A stretch of DNA of 62,154 bases from Cytidiella melzeri (taxonomy: Eukaryota > Basidiomycota > Agaricomycetes > Polyporales > Irpicaceae). A program made the position numbers and the translations under genes. Shown here piece after piece: positions 30,754 to 40,222 of this stretch. The stretch covers positions 1 through 62,154 of the forward strand of contig JABYQR010000277.1 of assembly GCA_022592445.1 (NCBI GenBank). The letters are read 5' to 3'. The notes below the pieces were generated by a model, which saw nothing but the letters and a program-made list of their open reading frames with translations, did no database searches and was not told the DNA's origin. Position 1 is the first letter of the stretch. Each line of letters opens with the position of its first letter.

Positions 30754-31455
30754 TGTAACAGTTAAGGTTACACTCACCAGTTAAGTGTTTAGCTTGAAGG
30801 GGAGATAGAGATATAGAGAGTAGAGTGTTGGTGAGAGTGAGTACTGGGGAGTACGAAGTAGTCCTTGATCAACAGAGTGGATAAGACTGAGGGGATATGC
30901 CCTCAGGAGTGCCTCTATCATGAAGGGGAGGACCCCAGGTACTACCCTAAGACCCCTAATACCTACATGAGTAAGCGTGGTAATCTACCTTACTAAGCAT
31001 GCCCTATGCCCTAGTGGTGCCACTTCAATAATCAACCAATAGCAATTGTCCCCATGACCTGACCCCATGACCCAGTCCCAAGGCTAGACTTGTTCTAGCT
31101 TGTTCTAAGACAAGGCTAGACTTTTTCAGAAGGTTCTAAGAACTATGACATCATCTAATGGAATGTTCTATACTATGACATCATAGTTCCAGCATGTTCC
31201 ACAAGGTTCCAGAGAGTTCTATCATGTGATACACATATAAGAAAAGGAGCGCATCAGCGCATCAGTGCATCAATTGATAGGCACTGAGAATAAGCACTGG
31301 AATAAGCACCTGATAAGCACCAGATAAGCGCTGGATAAGCGCCTAAATAGACACCGGATAAGTACTGGATAAGCGCCTGATAAGCACTTAAATATTCCCA
31401 ATAATACCATTGCCTGGTAAGGCAAGTCTTGTAGAAACATTGAAAATCTGTGACA
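30754..31455 (-). repeat. 3' LTR of Gypsy-B (LTR-B)
   Basis: 702 bp, minus orientation, starting TGTCACAG at 31455 and ending CTGTTACA at 30754. Six GATAAG words lie at 31300-31385. The TATATATA present in other LTR-B copies is reduced to CTCTATCATG near 30905. The predicted transcript start CAGTCTTATCC is at 30879-30889 (minus strand). Confidence 0.93.
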
Positions 31456-31471
31456 TTACCCCCCCTTCTTG
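31456..31471 (-). promoter_or_regulatory. Polypurine tract of Gypsy-B
   Basis: The minus strand reads CAAGAAGGGGGGGTAA directly before the 3' LTR. Confidence 0.85.
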
Positions 31472-31692
31472 CTTTGAACTCCGTGCAAAGAGTTTTGAAC
31501 GAACACCTTGGTCATTGAGTCCACTTTTTCACCATTGTCAAGAGGGTGCCTAAGCAGTTCCGAGTGATTCTAGCGGCTTCTACTGACGTCCCTGACGGGG
31601 TTATCACCTCATTGGCTGATGGTAGTCTAGTCCGTACCCTCCTCGGTTGCGTCATTGGATTGTGGATGATCCTTGTTGTGTTGTTTGTAACT

Positions 31693-32846
31693 TTATACAT
31701 AGTAGATTGTAGCTGAGCGGATAGCTCGGGGATGATCATTGTAGAATTTCTTGATTGCTTCTTGAGCGTGTGTGATGTTTTTTACAGGTTCCCACGTGTT
31801 GTCGTTCGGTCCGTAGCCTTTCCAGCGTATGTAATACTGAAGCTTTTTGGCACAACCTGTATGTCTTGACTTGAGAATCTTCTCGACTTCGTATTCTTCT
31901 TCTCCGTCAATGATATCTGGCGGAGGCATCTCCAGCTTTTGGCCTTTGAATTCAGGTTTGTTATACGGTACCAACTTGCTTGCATGGAATACAGGATGTA
32001 TCCTTGGTGAACGTTTGGGCCATTCCAGTCTGAATGTGACCGGCGAAAGCTTTTCAGCAATCTTGAATGGGCTATAGTACTTGGCTGACAGCTTATGTCC
32101 AGATTTTTGGTAGTCTCTCAGATCTAGCATGACCTGATTGCCTTCATTGAAGGAGACCTTCTGGACGTGCTTGTCGTAGTACCACTTCATGCGTTCAGCC
32201 GCAAGTTGTAACACCGCTTTAGCATGCTCTTGAGCTTGCAAGCGGTTCCACATGATGTCATTCATGTCAGACCTTTTCGGGTCCTTAGTGAGCGTTGGAC
32301 CAGCTCTAGGGTGTCTGCCGTATTTGAGGTAGAAAGGCGAGTGCTTACTTCCCTCGTGCGCTGCATTGTTGTATGCAAACTCAGCCGAGCTGAGCAATCT
32401 AGCCCAGTTGTCATGTAGTTAATCGACGTAACAACGCAGGTAATGTTCGAGTGTTTGATCAAGCTGTTCAGTTTGACCATCAGTTTGCGGATGATATGCA
32501 GTAGTCATTGTAGATTCTATCCCTAGCATTTTACACCATTCCTGGAATAAATCTGCTGCGAATTGTGGACCTCAGTCAGAAATGATTTGCAAAGGTAACC
32601 CGTGAAGGGTCCAGACTCTCTCATAGAGTAGAGCTGCAAGATCTTTTGCCAAGAACTCGTTGACAATAGGGAAGAAGTGCACCCTTTTAGTAAGGTGGTC
32701 TACGACTACGCAGATAGCATTGAAGCCATCGGACTCCGGTAACTGAGTAATCAAGTCGACAGTCATGATATCCCATGGTTCGGCCGGAATTGGATTAGGG
32801 ATGAGTGGTCCATAAGGCTGTTGCGGATGAGTCTTCATCCGCTGAC
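31693..32846 (-). pseudogene. Gypsy-B integrase core and chromodomain
   Basis: After the solo LTR the minus strand continues [83 protein letters not shown] and a chromodomain with EEEYEVEKILKSRHTG and LQYYIRWKGYGPNDNTWEP. Two in-frame stops are visible: TGA after QIISD (an Arg or Gln position) and TAA near 32417 in the segment before LHDNWARLL. Its own reading ends at 31693. Confidence 0.88.
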
Positions 32847-33536
32847 TGTCATGGATGGCCTGACTAGCCCTTAATTTTTGCAATTTACCTCTTGTTTTTA
32901 TCTGTAAAACTCCGGGCTGCAGCTCAGTTGCAACCTTTCATGCATAAACTCCTTTGCACGTCTATTAAGCGCCCGTATCACGTGGCTTAGACGCTCCACA
33001 CGGTCACATTACTTGCTACTATGTCACACTAGCATGTTACTTAGCTTAAGTAAGACCACATGGCTACAGACACATGGCTCAGCCCATAGCTAGGGTTTGA
33101 CATCATAGATACCATCCACATGGGCTCCTTATTGTTCTTTCCCTATTGTTCTCTTTATGGAAGGATGTTCTCACAGGTGTGGGAATGGAATACAATAGTT
33201 GGTCTCCTTTTAGATAGATTCTCTCACGGGTAGAGTTCTTGGCAAGGACTAGACAATAGCTATTGTTCTCTTTTAGGTAGTTCTTTTGTTCTTCGTTCAC
33301 ACGGCTTCTTGCAAAGCCTGCCCTCAACATGGTCTGTGCGCAGGTCCCTGAAGTCTATATATACTGCTGCATGTACGCTCCTAGCCCCCCATCTCGACCT
33401 CTTGGTCTTTACTGGGCTAGATATCTGTATAAGGTTTATAGCTGGTGAGAGCATTGTGCTATACGCCTGCCACCACCTCGTCGTCGTCTTCCACTCCGTG
33501 TCCCTAGTCGTTACGTCGAGCTCCGTCTCCGTGACA
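32847..33536 (+). mobile_element. Solo LTR-A in the Gypsy-B integrase
   Basis: 690 bp from TGTCATGGATGG to CTCCGTGACA, flanked by exact CTGAC duplications (32842-32846, 33537-33541). It splits the zinc-binding segment GCDTCQ. TATATATA lies at 33355-33363 and ATCTCGACCT at 33391-33400. This is the cleanest LTR-A in the window and defines its ends. Confidence 0.95.
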
Positions 33537-33541
33537 CTGAC

Positions 33542-35300
33542 ATGTGTCACAGCCTGTCACGTATTTCTTGACATCAGTGGTTAAACCTGGCCACCAGTAG
33601 TTTCTCGAGATCAGTTTGTACGTTTTCCATCTGCCAGGATGTCCGGCAGAAGGTAGATCGTGATGCATCTGGATGATTTGGCGTCTCAGATCTAATTTCT
33701 GATCTTTGGGGATGTAGACTTTTCCACGGTATAGGAGTAATCCGTCCTCAAAATTCCATTCCTCTAGTGATTTCTTGAACTTCCTAGGACCAGAGTTAAG
33801 TAACTGCTGATAGTCCTTGGTAACTTCGTCGTTCATGAGTGCTTCCTTGACCCGTCTTAGGATTTCATCATCGTTGATAGGCGAGTCATGAGAGTTTTTG
33901 ATAGCAGAGATGGCAAAAAACTTGGGTTTAAGGAGAATTTTGTCCTCGTTATTGGAATTTACCCCCTCTTCATGATCTGGCCTCCTGGACAGAGGATCTG
34001 CGGTAAGCATGGTCTTTCCGGGTTTGTGCCAGAGCACAAAATTAAATCGCGTGAGGTATAACGCCCATCGCGCTTGTCTCCAAGTCAGCTTCTGGGCATT
34101 CCTGAAATATGTCAGGTTTTGGTGATCCGACCATATTTCTACAGTAATCGGATGTCCCTCCAGATGTTGACGATACTCTTCCAGGGCGCGGATAATAGCC
34201 AACAACTCTTTATCGTATATCTCATAATTACGTTCATGAACGTTGAGTGATTTAGAGTAGAAGGCTACTGAATGCCACAGCTTGTTAGCTGGATCCAGTT
34301 GTGATAGTACCGCTCCTGTAGCAAAGTCGCTAGCGTCTGTTTCCAGACGGAAAGGGTTTTTGTCATCTGGTATCCTCAGAATGGGTGCTGACATAAAAGC
34401 CTGTTTCAGACTTTGGAAGGCCTGTTCCTGAGCATCTTTCCAGATCCAGGATTAGTTCTTCTTTGTCAGAATAGTGAGCGGTTTTGCATGTTTAGCAAAG
34501 TCCTCGATGAAAGGCCGATAGAAGTTGGCGAAGCCTAAGAAGGCTTGGACTTGCTTAACCTTTTCAGGTCACGGCCACTCAGTCACTCCAGTGAGTTTGG
34601 CTGGATCAATCTCAATATGTCCGTGAGAAATGATCATGCCTAGGTACTCAATGCAATCTTATTCAAAAAAGCATTTTTCTGGTTTGGCAAATAGATTGTT
34701 CTTGCGTAGACGCTTGAGCACTTCCTGTATTATACGACAGTTTTCCTTCTTGTCTTCAGTGAAGATGAGGATGTCGTCGAGATACACTATGACATGTCCT
34801 TCTAAGATCAAATCACTCAGAATTTCATTCATCATGGCTTGGAACGTTGCAGGTGCGTTGCTGAAACCAAAATACATCACCTTGGCTTTGAAAAGGCCAC
34901 GGTGTGTGATGAACGCCGTCTTCCATTCGTCACCCTTTCGGATGTGAACATTATTGTATCCCCATCTAAGATCAATCTTTGAGAAGACCTTAGCCTTGCT
35001 TAACAAATTGATTAAATCGTTGATGCAAGGTATGGGGTATCGGTTTTTCACCGTGATGTCGTTCAGTTTTTGGTAATCTTGCACAAGGTGCAACGAGCCA
35101 TCTTTCTTCTTGACAAAGAACACCGTTGCTGCAATCGGACTTTTTGATTTGCGGATGTAACCTTTTTGGAGTTCCTCTTCAATCCATTGATCTAGAGAAT
35201 TCTTTTCCATTGGAGACAGCGGGTATAGTTTAGGCACTTTGGGAAGGGAGGCACCTTCCTCAAATTCAATCGCGTGATTGTACAGTTTACGTAACGGCAT
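33542..35300 (-). pseudogene. Gypsy-B RT, RNase H and integrase N-terminus
   Basis: RT: LYPLSPMEKNSLDQWIEEEL, IDLRWGYNNVHIRKGDEW, FGFSNAPATFQAMM and HVIVYLDDILIFTED with an intact catalytic YLDD (about 34755-34800). A stop near 34659 and one near 34453 interrupt the connection. RNase H: RLETDASDFATGAVLSQL and YDKELLAIIRALEEYRQHLE. Integrase start: HDLPSAGHPGRWKTYKLI and WWPGLTTDVKKYVTGCDTC, where the solo LTR-A begins. Apart from the stops most catalytic residues are present. Confidence 0.9.
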
Positions 35301-35437
35301 GCGTTCTGATTTTTTCTTTGAAAAGACGTCACCAAATTCCCAAAGATATTTTGGTACTAATGGCTTCCAATTGATGGATTCTTGTTCGTCAAAGCCGTCC
35401 TCAAAGCCCTCATCTTCCTTTCCAGAAAGTTCAGCGA

Positions 35438-36073
35438 TTATTCTGCTATTTCTTGGTCTTCTGGATTGTCTAAGTCAATCCAGTGGATGTGAGGGTTGTC
35501 CGGGTCGACACTTCCTATTCCGTCCAGGTTGTCTGACACCGAACGTCCCTTAGGTAACTCAAGTTCATCGATCTCTTCTTGAGTTACAGTGATGTTTTTA
35601 CGAGCTCTTGGGGCACAGAGTTCAGGACATCTGGTAAATCTCCACTTGCCATTTGCCCGATCTATCTCTGGATTGTGGCGGCGTAAGAAGGTCATCCCAA
35701 TAATCATTTGTTTACTACCGAGATCAGTAACGAGCATGTGTTGTCTTGCTCTGTGCGAACCTATTTCTAGGTATGCACGTACTGAGTGAGTGATTTGACC
35801 ATCTTTATTGGGAGTACCATCGACGTTGATGACGTTAAACGGTGATGCCAGTTGATTTGTTACCAGATTGTTACTTTCAACCACTGACTTACTGATGAAC
35901 GTGGTTGTGGCTCCTGAATCTACCAGAGCTTTGACCTGCACTTTCTTTCCATATACCCAAATTGTAACCGGTAGAAAAAATGAATTCTTTGAACGCGCTA
36001 CATTTTTGACAGTATCTATGGTACAAAGATTGAGGGTATCAGGGCCTAAGTGTTCATGTTTGCAGGGAGTCAC
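35438..36073 (-). CDS. Gypsy-B protease
   Basis: An open frame with the aspartic protease site VKALVDSGATTTFISKSV, then VTDLGSKQMIIGMTFLRRHN and a C-terminal acidic tail (DPDNPHIHWIDLDNPEDQEI). It would process the element polyprotein as a dimer. It is separated from RT by a stop at 35438 and about 140 bp of linker. Confidence 0.85.
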   Translation of the reverse strand: MTPCKHEHLGPDTLNLCTIDTVKNVARSKNSFFLPVTIWVYGKKVQVKALVDSGATTTFISKSVVESNNLVTNQLASPFNVINVDGTPNKDGQITHSVRAYLEIGSHRARQHMLVTDLGSKQMIIGMTFLRRHNPEIDRANGKWRFTRCPELCAPRARKNITVTQEEIDELELPKGRSVSDNLDGIGSVDPDNPHIHWIDLDNPEDQEIAE

Positions 36074-36789
36074 ATGACGCTTTGGAAAAAATCCTTGCCC
36101 TTGGTTGGCTTTTTCCCTTTACCCTTGTCAGGGGACGGGTGAGGAGTCGAAGGTTCATCATCTTCTGTTGGAACCTCCTCAATATGAGCTGCCAATTCTA
36201 AACACGCGGTATTTACATTTTTTGTTTTTGACGACGAAGCCTTAGGGGCTTCAGCCTCGCTGTCTGATCCAGAGTCCTTGGCATCTGCTGCCCAAATCTT
36301 TTTCGGTGCCAAAGACTTGCCATCCTTCTTCACATCCTTCTTCTTGTCATCGGTAATGGTTTTCAGCTCCGGCTCACGGACTCATAGTTACCGGATTTCC
36401 TTTTGTATTCCGTATATGGTCACTTTATTGTTCTTTCATCACGCGGACACATCTGTATCACAGATATTCCTTTTTGGGTTGCCTGAGGGCTCTGTCTTAT
36501 ATACCTTCGCCCCCGCTCCTGACACTCCATCGTGCTCTTTCTCTTTTGCACCTGGAGTGAGTATTCTTTGTTGTCCCTCACATATGCAATATGCTCACAG
36601 CTTGTACCTGTAGTTAACTTGCTTTGCTTGTGTGTCTTAGGTACAGTCATTATGCAATCGTGCTCTTTCTCTTTCACACCTGGATTAACTCGCTTCGCTC
36701 GTGTGTCTTAGGTTCTTACGACGGCAAGTGGGATTACGGCTGCGCATCACATCCCTGCCTCTAGACATTTTGAATACATTTGACCGGCT
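36074..36789 (-). other. Gypsy-B gag-protease linker with a probable inserted promoter-like block
   Basis: A minus-strand ORF (36070-36333) is Lys- and Glu-rich linker (KKDGKSLAPKKIWAADAKDS). Between about 36370 and 36780 the sequence does not read as element coding. It has a plus-strand TTATATACC near 36500 and a duplicated segment ending GTGTGTCTTAGGT (36620s and 36700s). It may be an inserted LTR with unresolved ends; the right edge reads CCTCTAGACA. Confidence 0.45.
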
Positions 36790-38001
36790 TTAATCGGGCT
36801 TCTTCTTAAGGCCGTTGAGGTTACATTTGTCCGTGTTCTGTCCTTTGGACTTATGAATGTGACAGAACTTTTCCAACTTTTCAGTCGAGTTCACCTCTTT
36901 GCCCTTGCCCTTGTTCCACTTCTCGTTCTTCTTCTTCTTTTTGTCCGCAGCGTCCACCTCCATAGGAGTGGACGTATCCTTTTCCTTCGCAAAGATCTGG
37001 CCCTGCGCTTTCTCCGGATAGACCTTCTTATGGATGTCAACCAAGAGGTCGAGGAACTGAGGCCAAGTTGTCGGAATTTGATTTTCATCTTTTCCAATCA
37101 TGACAAGCCTCATGTCCTTCTTGATGACGTGCTTGAGCTTATGAATGAGCAAGTAATCTTCGTATCTAGAAAGCCTGCCAAGTGTACGGAAGCGTTCCAC
37201 ATACTTGACGAAGTTCTTATGCGCCAGATCTGTGTTGTTGAACAAGGCGTTGAGCTCCTTTTGAGCACCTTCCTTGTTGTCCCGTTGTCTGTGTTGTACT
37301 TTGAGCTCATTTTCAAACTCTTCCCACGTTCCAATTGTCTGACCCTTTGTCAACTTCTTGATCCACGGCTCCATGTATTGAGCCGCTGCGCCTGAGAGCC
37401 GATTCATCGCGGCGGCAATACATTGCCTGTCTGTAGCAATGTTCTCGTGGACAAGCCACAGAGAGATCTTGTTCAACCACTTGTTGAACTGGACCTTGCC
37501 ATTGGTACCATTGAACTCAGGGGGTTCGCCAATCTTCGGCTGGCGCAAGGATCCTCCTTGTCCTTGAGACAGGGGAAGCTGGTTGATCTGATTGACCACG
37601 TTAGTGATTGTTGTTTTGACCATATCCAGGTCAGTGTTCATTTGCTGGACTTGTGTGTCTGCAGCACATTGTGAATAAAGGTCTTGAGCAACCTTATCAA
37701 CGTATTCCTGGAGGTTATCCTCCAACAACAACAGCTGATTGTTCCTTATGAGAACCATCTGATTCATCATGTTGTGAACAATGGTCGTAGTTACTTCTCA
37801 CTCAACTGTGCGGGTGAAGGCCCTTTGGGATATATTGAGGCCGTGGAATATGTGCTGCTCGAAGTTCTTAACCAAAGGGTTATAGACAATGGGAGTGATT
37901 TTCCTGAAAGGAACAGAGTGAGTAAGGTTGGCAGCAGCGGGGGCAGCGTTGGATCCGGCGTTAGATTGAGAGGCCATTGCTTCTAATTTCTTAGTTAGCA
38001 A
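36790..38001 (-). pseudogene. Gypsy-B gag
   Basis: The reading starts MASQSNAGSNAAPAAANLT (near 37980) and hits stops near 37798. It is open again from 37770: LVHENIATDRQCIAAAMNRL, AAQYMEPWIKKLTKGQTIG, WEEFENELKVQHRQRD, a Lys-rich tail and a single Cys/His cluster CHIHKSKGQNTDKC, shorter than a canonical CCHC knuckle. Gag forms the particle and binds RNA. Confidence 0.8.
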
Positions 38002-38147
38002 AGGATAAGCGAAATACTATTTCTAGTATAAGAAGAAGAGAAACACCACTTTTTACACATTGAACTCTTGTCAGAGTTGTTTTCACACATTAAATCCTTT
38101 TCAGGAAGTTGTCACTGAGTAAAATGAGGCTTGCCAGCCCATACATT

Positions 38148-38923
38148 TTATTCCATTTCCGCATATACAAAGGCGTTCATGTCGAACAGCCCTTCTAGTA
38201 GCTCTAGGATATAACCCCATCTTCGATGTATGTCTACAAAACTAATCCTGCCTAAACTCTTTAAGTCCTTTTTTAACATTCTCCATTCCCTATTCGTCAT
38301 CTTGTCCGTGTGATTCTCCTTGAACCACTGTTCAACCATGAAGACACGACCAATCAGCAGCTGGGCTTTTTCTCGACGAGTGTTGAGTTGATGGTTAGAC
38401 GATTGCCCACCACTCGAGAAGGAGGCGTCCAGCTTCTTGAGCACCGGTTCAAGCCTTTGACAGGCTGCTGTGATCATTGGTTCGAACTCCTGCTGACGAA
38501 GCATAAGCTTTGTTTTACAGAAGTGGAGGGTGGTGGGAAGAGGAGTGGGAGTGGGAATGTAAGCGTGTTGATTGCGCTCCTCGATGCGTTGGAGAAGAGA
38601 AAGCTTTTCAGCTTCCTTCTTCTCTTGCTTCTCAATATGATTGAGAAGGCTAAGTTGAGACATGAGGTGAGAGACCTTTCTCATGCAATCCTGGTCTTCC
38701 TCATGCTTGATGGTGGTGCGAGCCTGTTCCTCGAGGTCAATCCTCTTGATGAGTGGCTTGTTATTGGGGTACTTGAGCCGGCGAGGTTTGCCAGCGTCTT
38801 TGAACTTGTCAGAGTCTCCTTGGAGACTGTGAGGTGTTCTTGAAGTCCAGTGACTTCTTTGCGGACGGGGATAGAGTTGGGGCTTGCGCCACACCTAGCA
38901 GCAATGAAGCGGGAAAGTGGCAT
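38148..38923 (-). pseudogene. ORF0 of Gypsy-B (extra pre-gag ORF)
   Basis: An extra ORF between the leader and gag: a start MPLSRFIAARCGASPNSIPV, a frame change near 38800, then basic and helical segments (EEQARTTIKHEEDQD, NHIEKQEKKEAEKLSLLQRI), a PTPTPLPTT linker, EFEPMITAACQRLEPVLKKL, QLLIGRVFMVEQWFKE and TNREWRMLKKDLKSLGRISF, ending at 38148. Order and residues parallel ORF0 of Gypsy-A: coiled-coil-like region, PTPT linker, a TAxC segment, then W-x2-L-x4-K-x4-SF. Function unknown. Confidence 0.7.
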
Positions 38924-39489
38924 GGTGACTGTGTAACAATGTGTGATGAGCTTGGCAGCTCAGTGGCGTGCGAAACAAAATCTCCATAAAGGAGAGGTCC
39001 TGTGTGTGCGTGGGGTAGTGCCGGCGTTGGCCTGGATTCTCTCTCCAGGTCCAATGGTGAAAAGGATCTCCGTCATGGTTCCACCCATGCGGCAAATGGT
39101 TGGCGGATCAGTATTACACTGACCCTAAGTCCAGCCAGAACAAGTTACCCGTCTTTGTGCCTAGGCACTCATGGACTTCAAGTCCTGTTGTCTAGCTCTT
39201 ATAACGAGCTGTCTGATACAAGACTCCACTATCGCCTGTGGGGAGGCATACTTTCATCATGTTGGCATAATGCCAACCCCTGCTCTGATCAGCTCTAGGA
39301 GCGTCGGGCAAGAGAGTAATTCAAGTTGTGCGCATCAAGGCAATGCCTAGACATGACTACCACTTAGAGCCTATGGTCTGGCTACCTCTATTTCTAGAAG
39401 ATTTGTAAGGGGGCCCACGCACAGGCACAAGACCTAGAAGAAGAGGGGAAGAAACCTCCAGCACGTCCAGAGACGTGAGGGAGTAGGGG
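38924..39489 (-). other. Untranslated leader of Gypsy-B
   Basis: About 560 bp between primer site and ORF0 with only short, overlapping minus-strand ORFs. No splice signals or protein motifs that I can support. It may carry packaging or translation signals. Confidence 0.5.
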
Positions 39490-39503
39490 CAGTCTTATCC
39501 AAA
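39490..39503 (-). promoter_or_regulatory. Primer site of Gypsy-B, self-priming type
   Basis: On the minus strand TTT then GGATAAGACTG follow the LTR end. The reverse complement, CAGTCTTATCC, is at the predicted transcript start of both LTRs (30879-30889 and 39629-39639), an 11 of 11 match. Confidence 0.8.
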
Positions 39504-40222
39504 TGTAACAGTTAAGGTTACACTCACCAGTTAAGTGTTGAGCTTGAGGGGGAGATAGAGATATAGAGAGTAGAGTGTTGGTGAGAGTGAGTACTGGGGA
39601 GTACGAAGTAGTCCTTGATCAACAAAGTGGATAAGACTGAGGGGATATGCCCTCAGGAGTGCCTCTATCATGAAGGGGAGGACCCCAGGTACTACCCTAA
39701 GACCCCTAATACCTACATGAGTAAGCGTGGTAATCTACCTTAATAAGCATGCCCTATGCCCTAGTGGTGCCACTTCAATAATCAACCAATAGCAATTGTC
39801 CCCATGACCTGACCCCATGACTCAGTCCCAAGGCTAGACTTGTTCTAGCTTGTTCTAAGACAAGGCTAGACTTTTTCAGAAGGTTCTAAGAACTATGACA
39901 TCATCTAATGGAATGTTCTATACTATGACATCATAGTTCCAGCATGTTCCACAAGGTTCCAGAGAGTTCTATCATGTGGTACACATATAAGGAAAGGAGC
40001 GCATCAGCGCATCAGAGACAGATGGCGCATCAGCGCATCAATTGATAGGCACTGAGAATAAGCGCCGGAATAAGCGCCTGATAAGCACCAGATAAGTGCT
40101 GGATAAGCACCTAAATAGACGCCGGATAAGCCTGGATAAGCACCTGATAAGCGCTTAAATATTCCCAATAATACTGGTGCCTGGTAAGGCAAGTCTTGTA
40201 GAAACATTGAAAATCTGTGACA
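39504..40222 (-). repeat. 5' LTR of Gypsy-B (LTR-B)
   Basis: 719 bp. It differs from the 3' LTR mainly by an extra GAGACAGATGGCGCATC segment near 40014. Six GATAAG words lie at 40078-40155. It shares the loss of the TATATATA box with the 3' LTR (near 39665). Confidence 0.93.

Larger units (their letters stand above)
30754..40222 (-). mobile_element. Gypsy-B: nearly complete chromodomain Ty3/Gypsy element
   Basis: Bounded by GCTGG (30749-30753) and GCTAG (40223-40227), a 5-bp duplication with one change. On the minus strand: LTR 39504-40222, primer site, leader, ORF0, gag, protease, RT, RNase H, integrase with chromodomain, polypurine tract, LTR 30754-31455. The LTRs are nearly identical apart from a 17-bp length difference, so it is young, yet the coding part has a handful of stops. 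A solo LTR-A lies in the integrase. Confidence 0.93.

Noticed and set aside
36370..36780. Calling the block between Gypsy-B gag and protease an LTR with defined ends
   Set aside because: It has a TATA-like sequence and a duplicated segment, but I found no TG..CA ends with matching 5-bp flanks.
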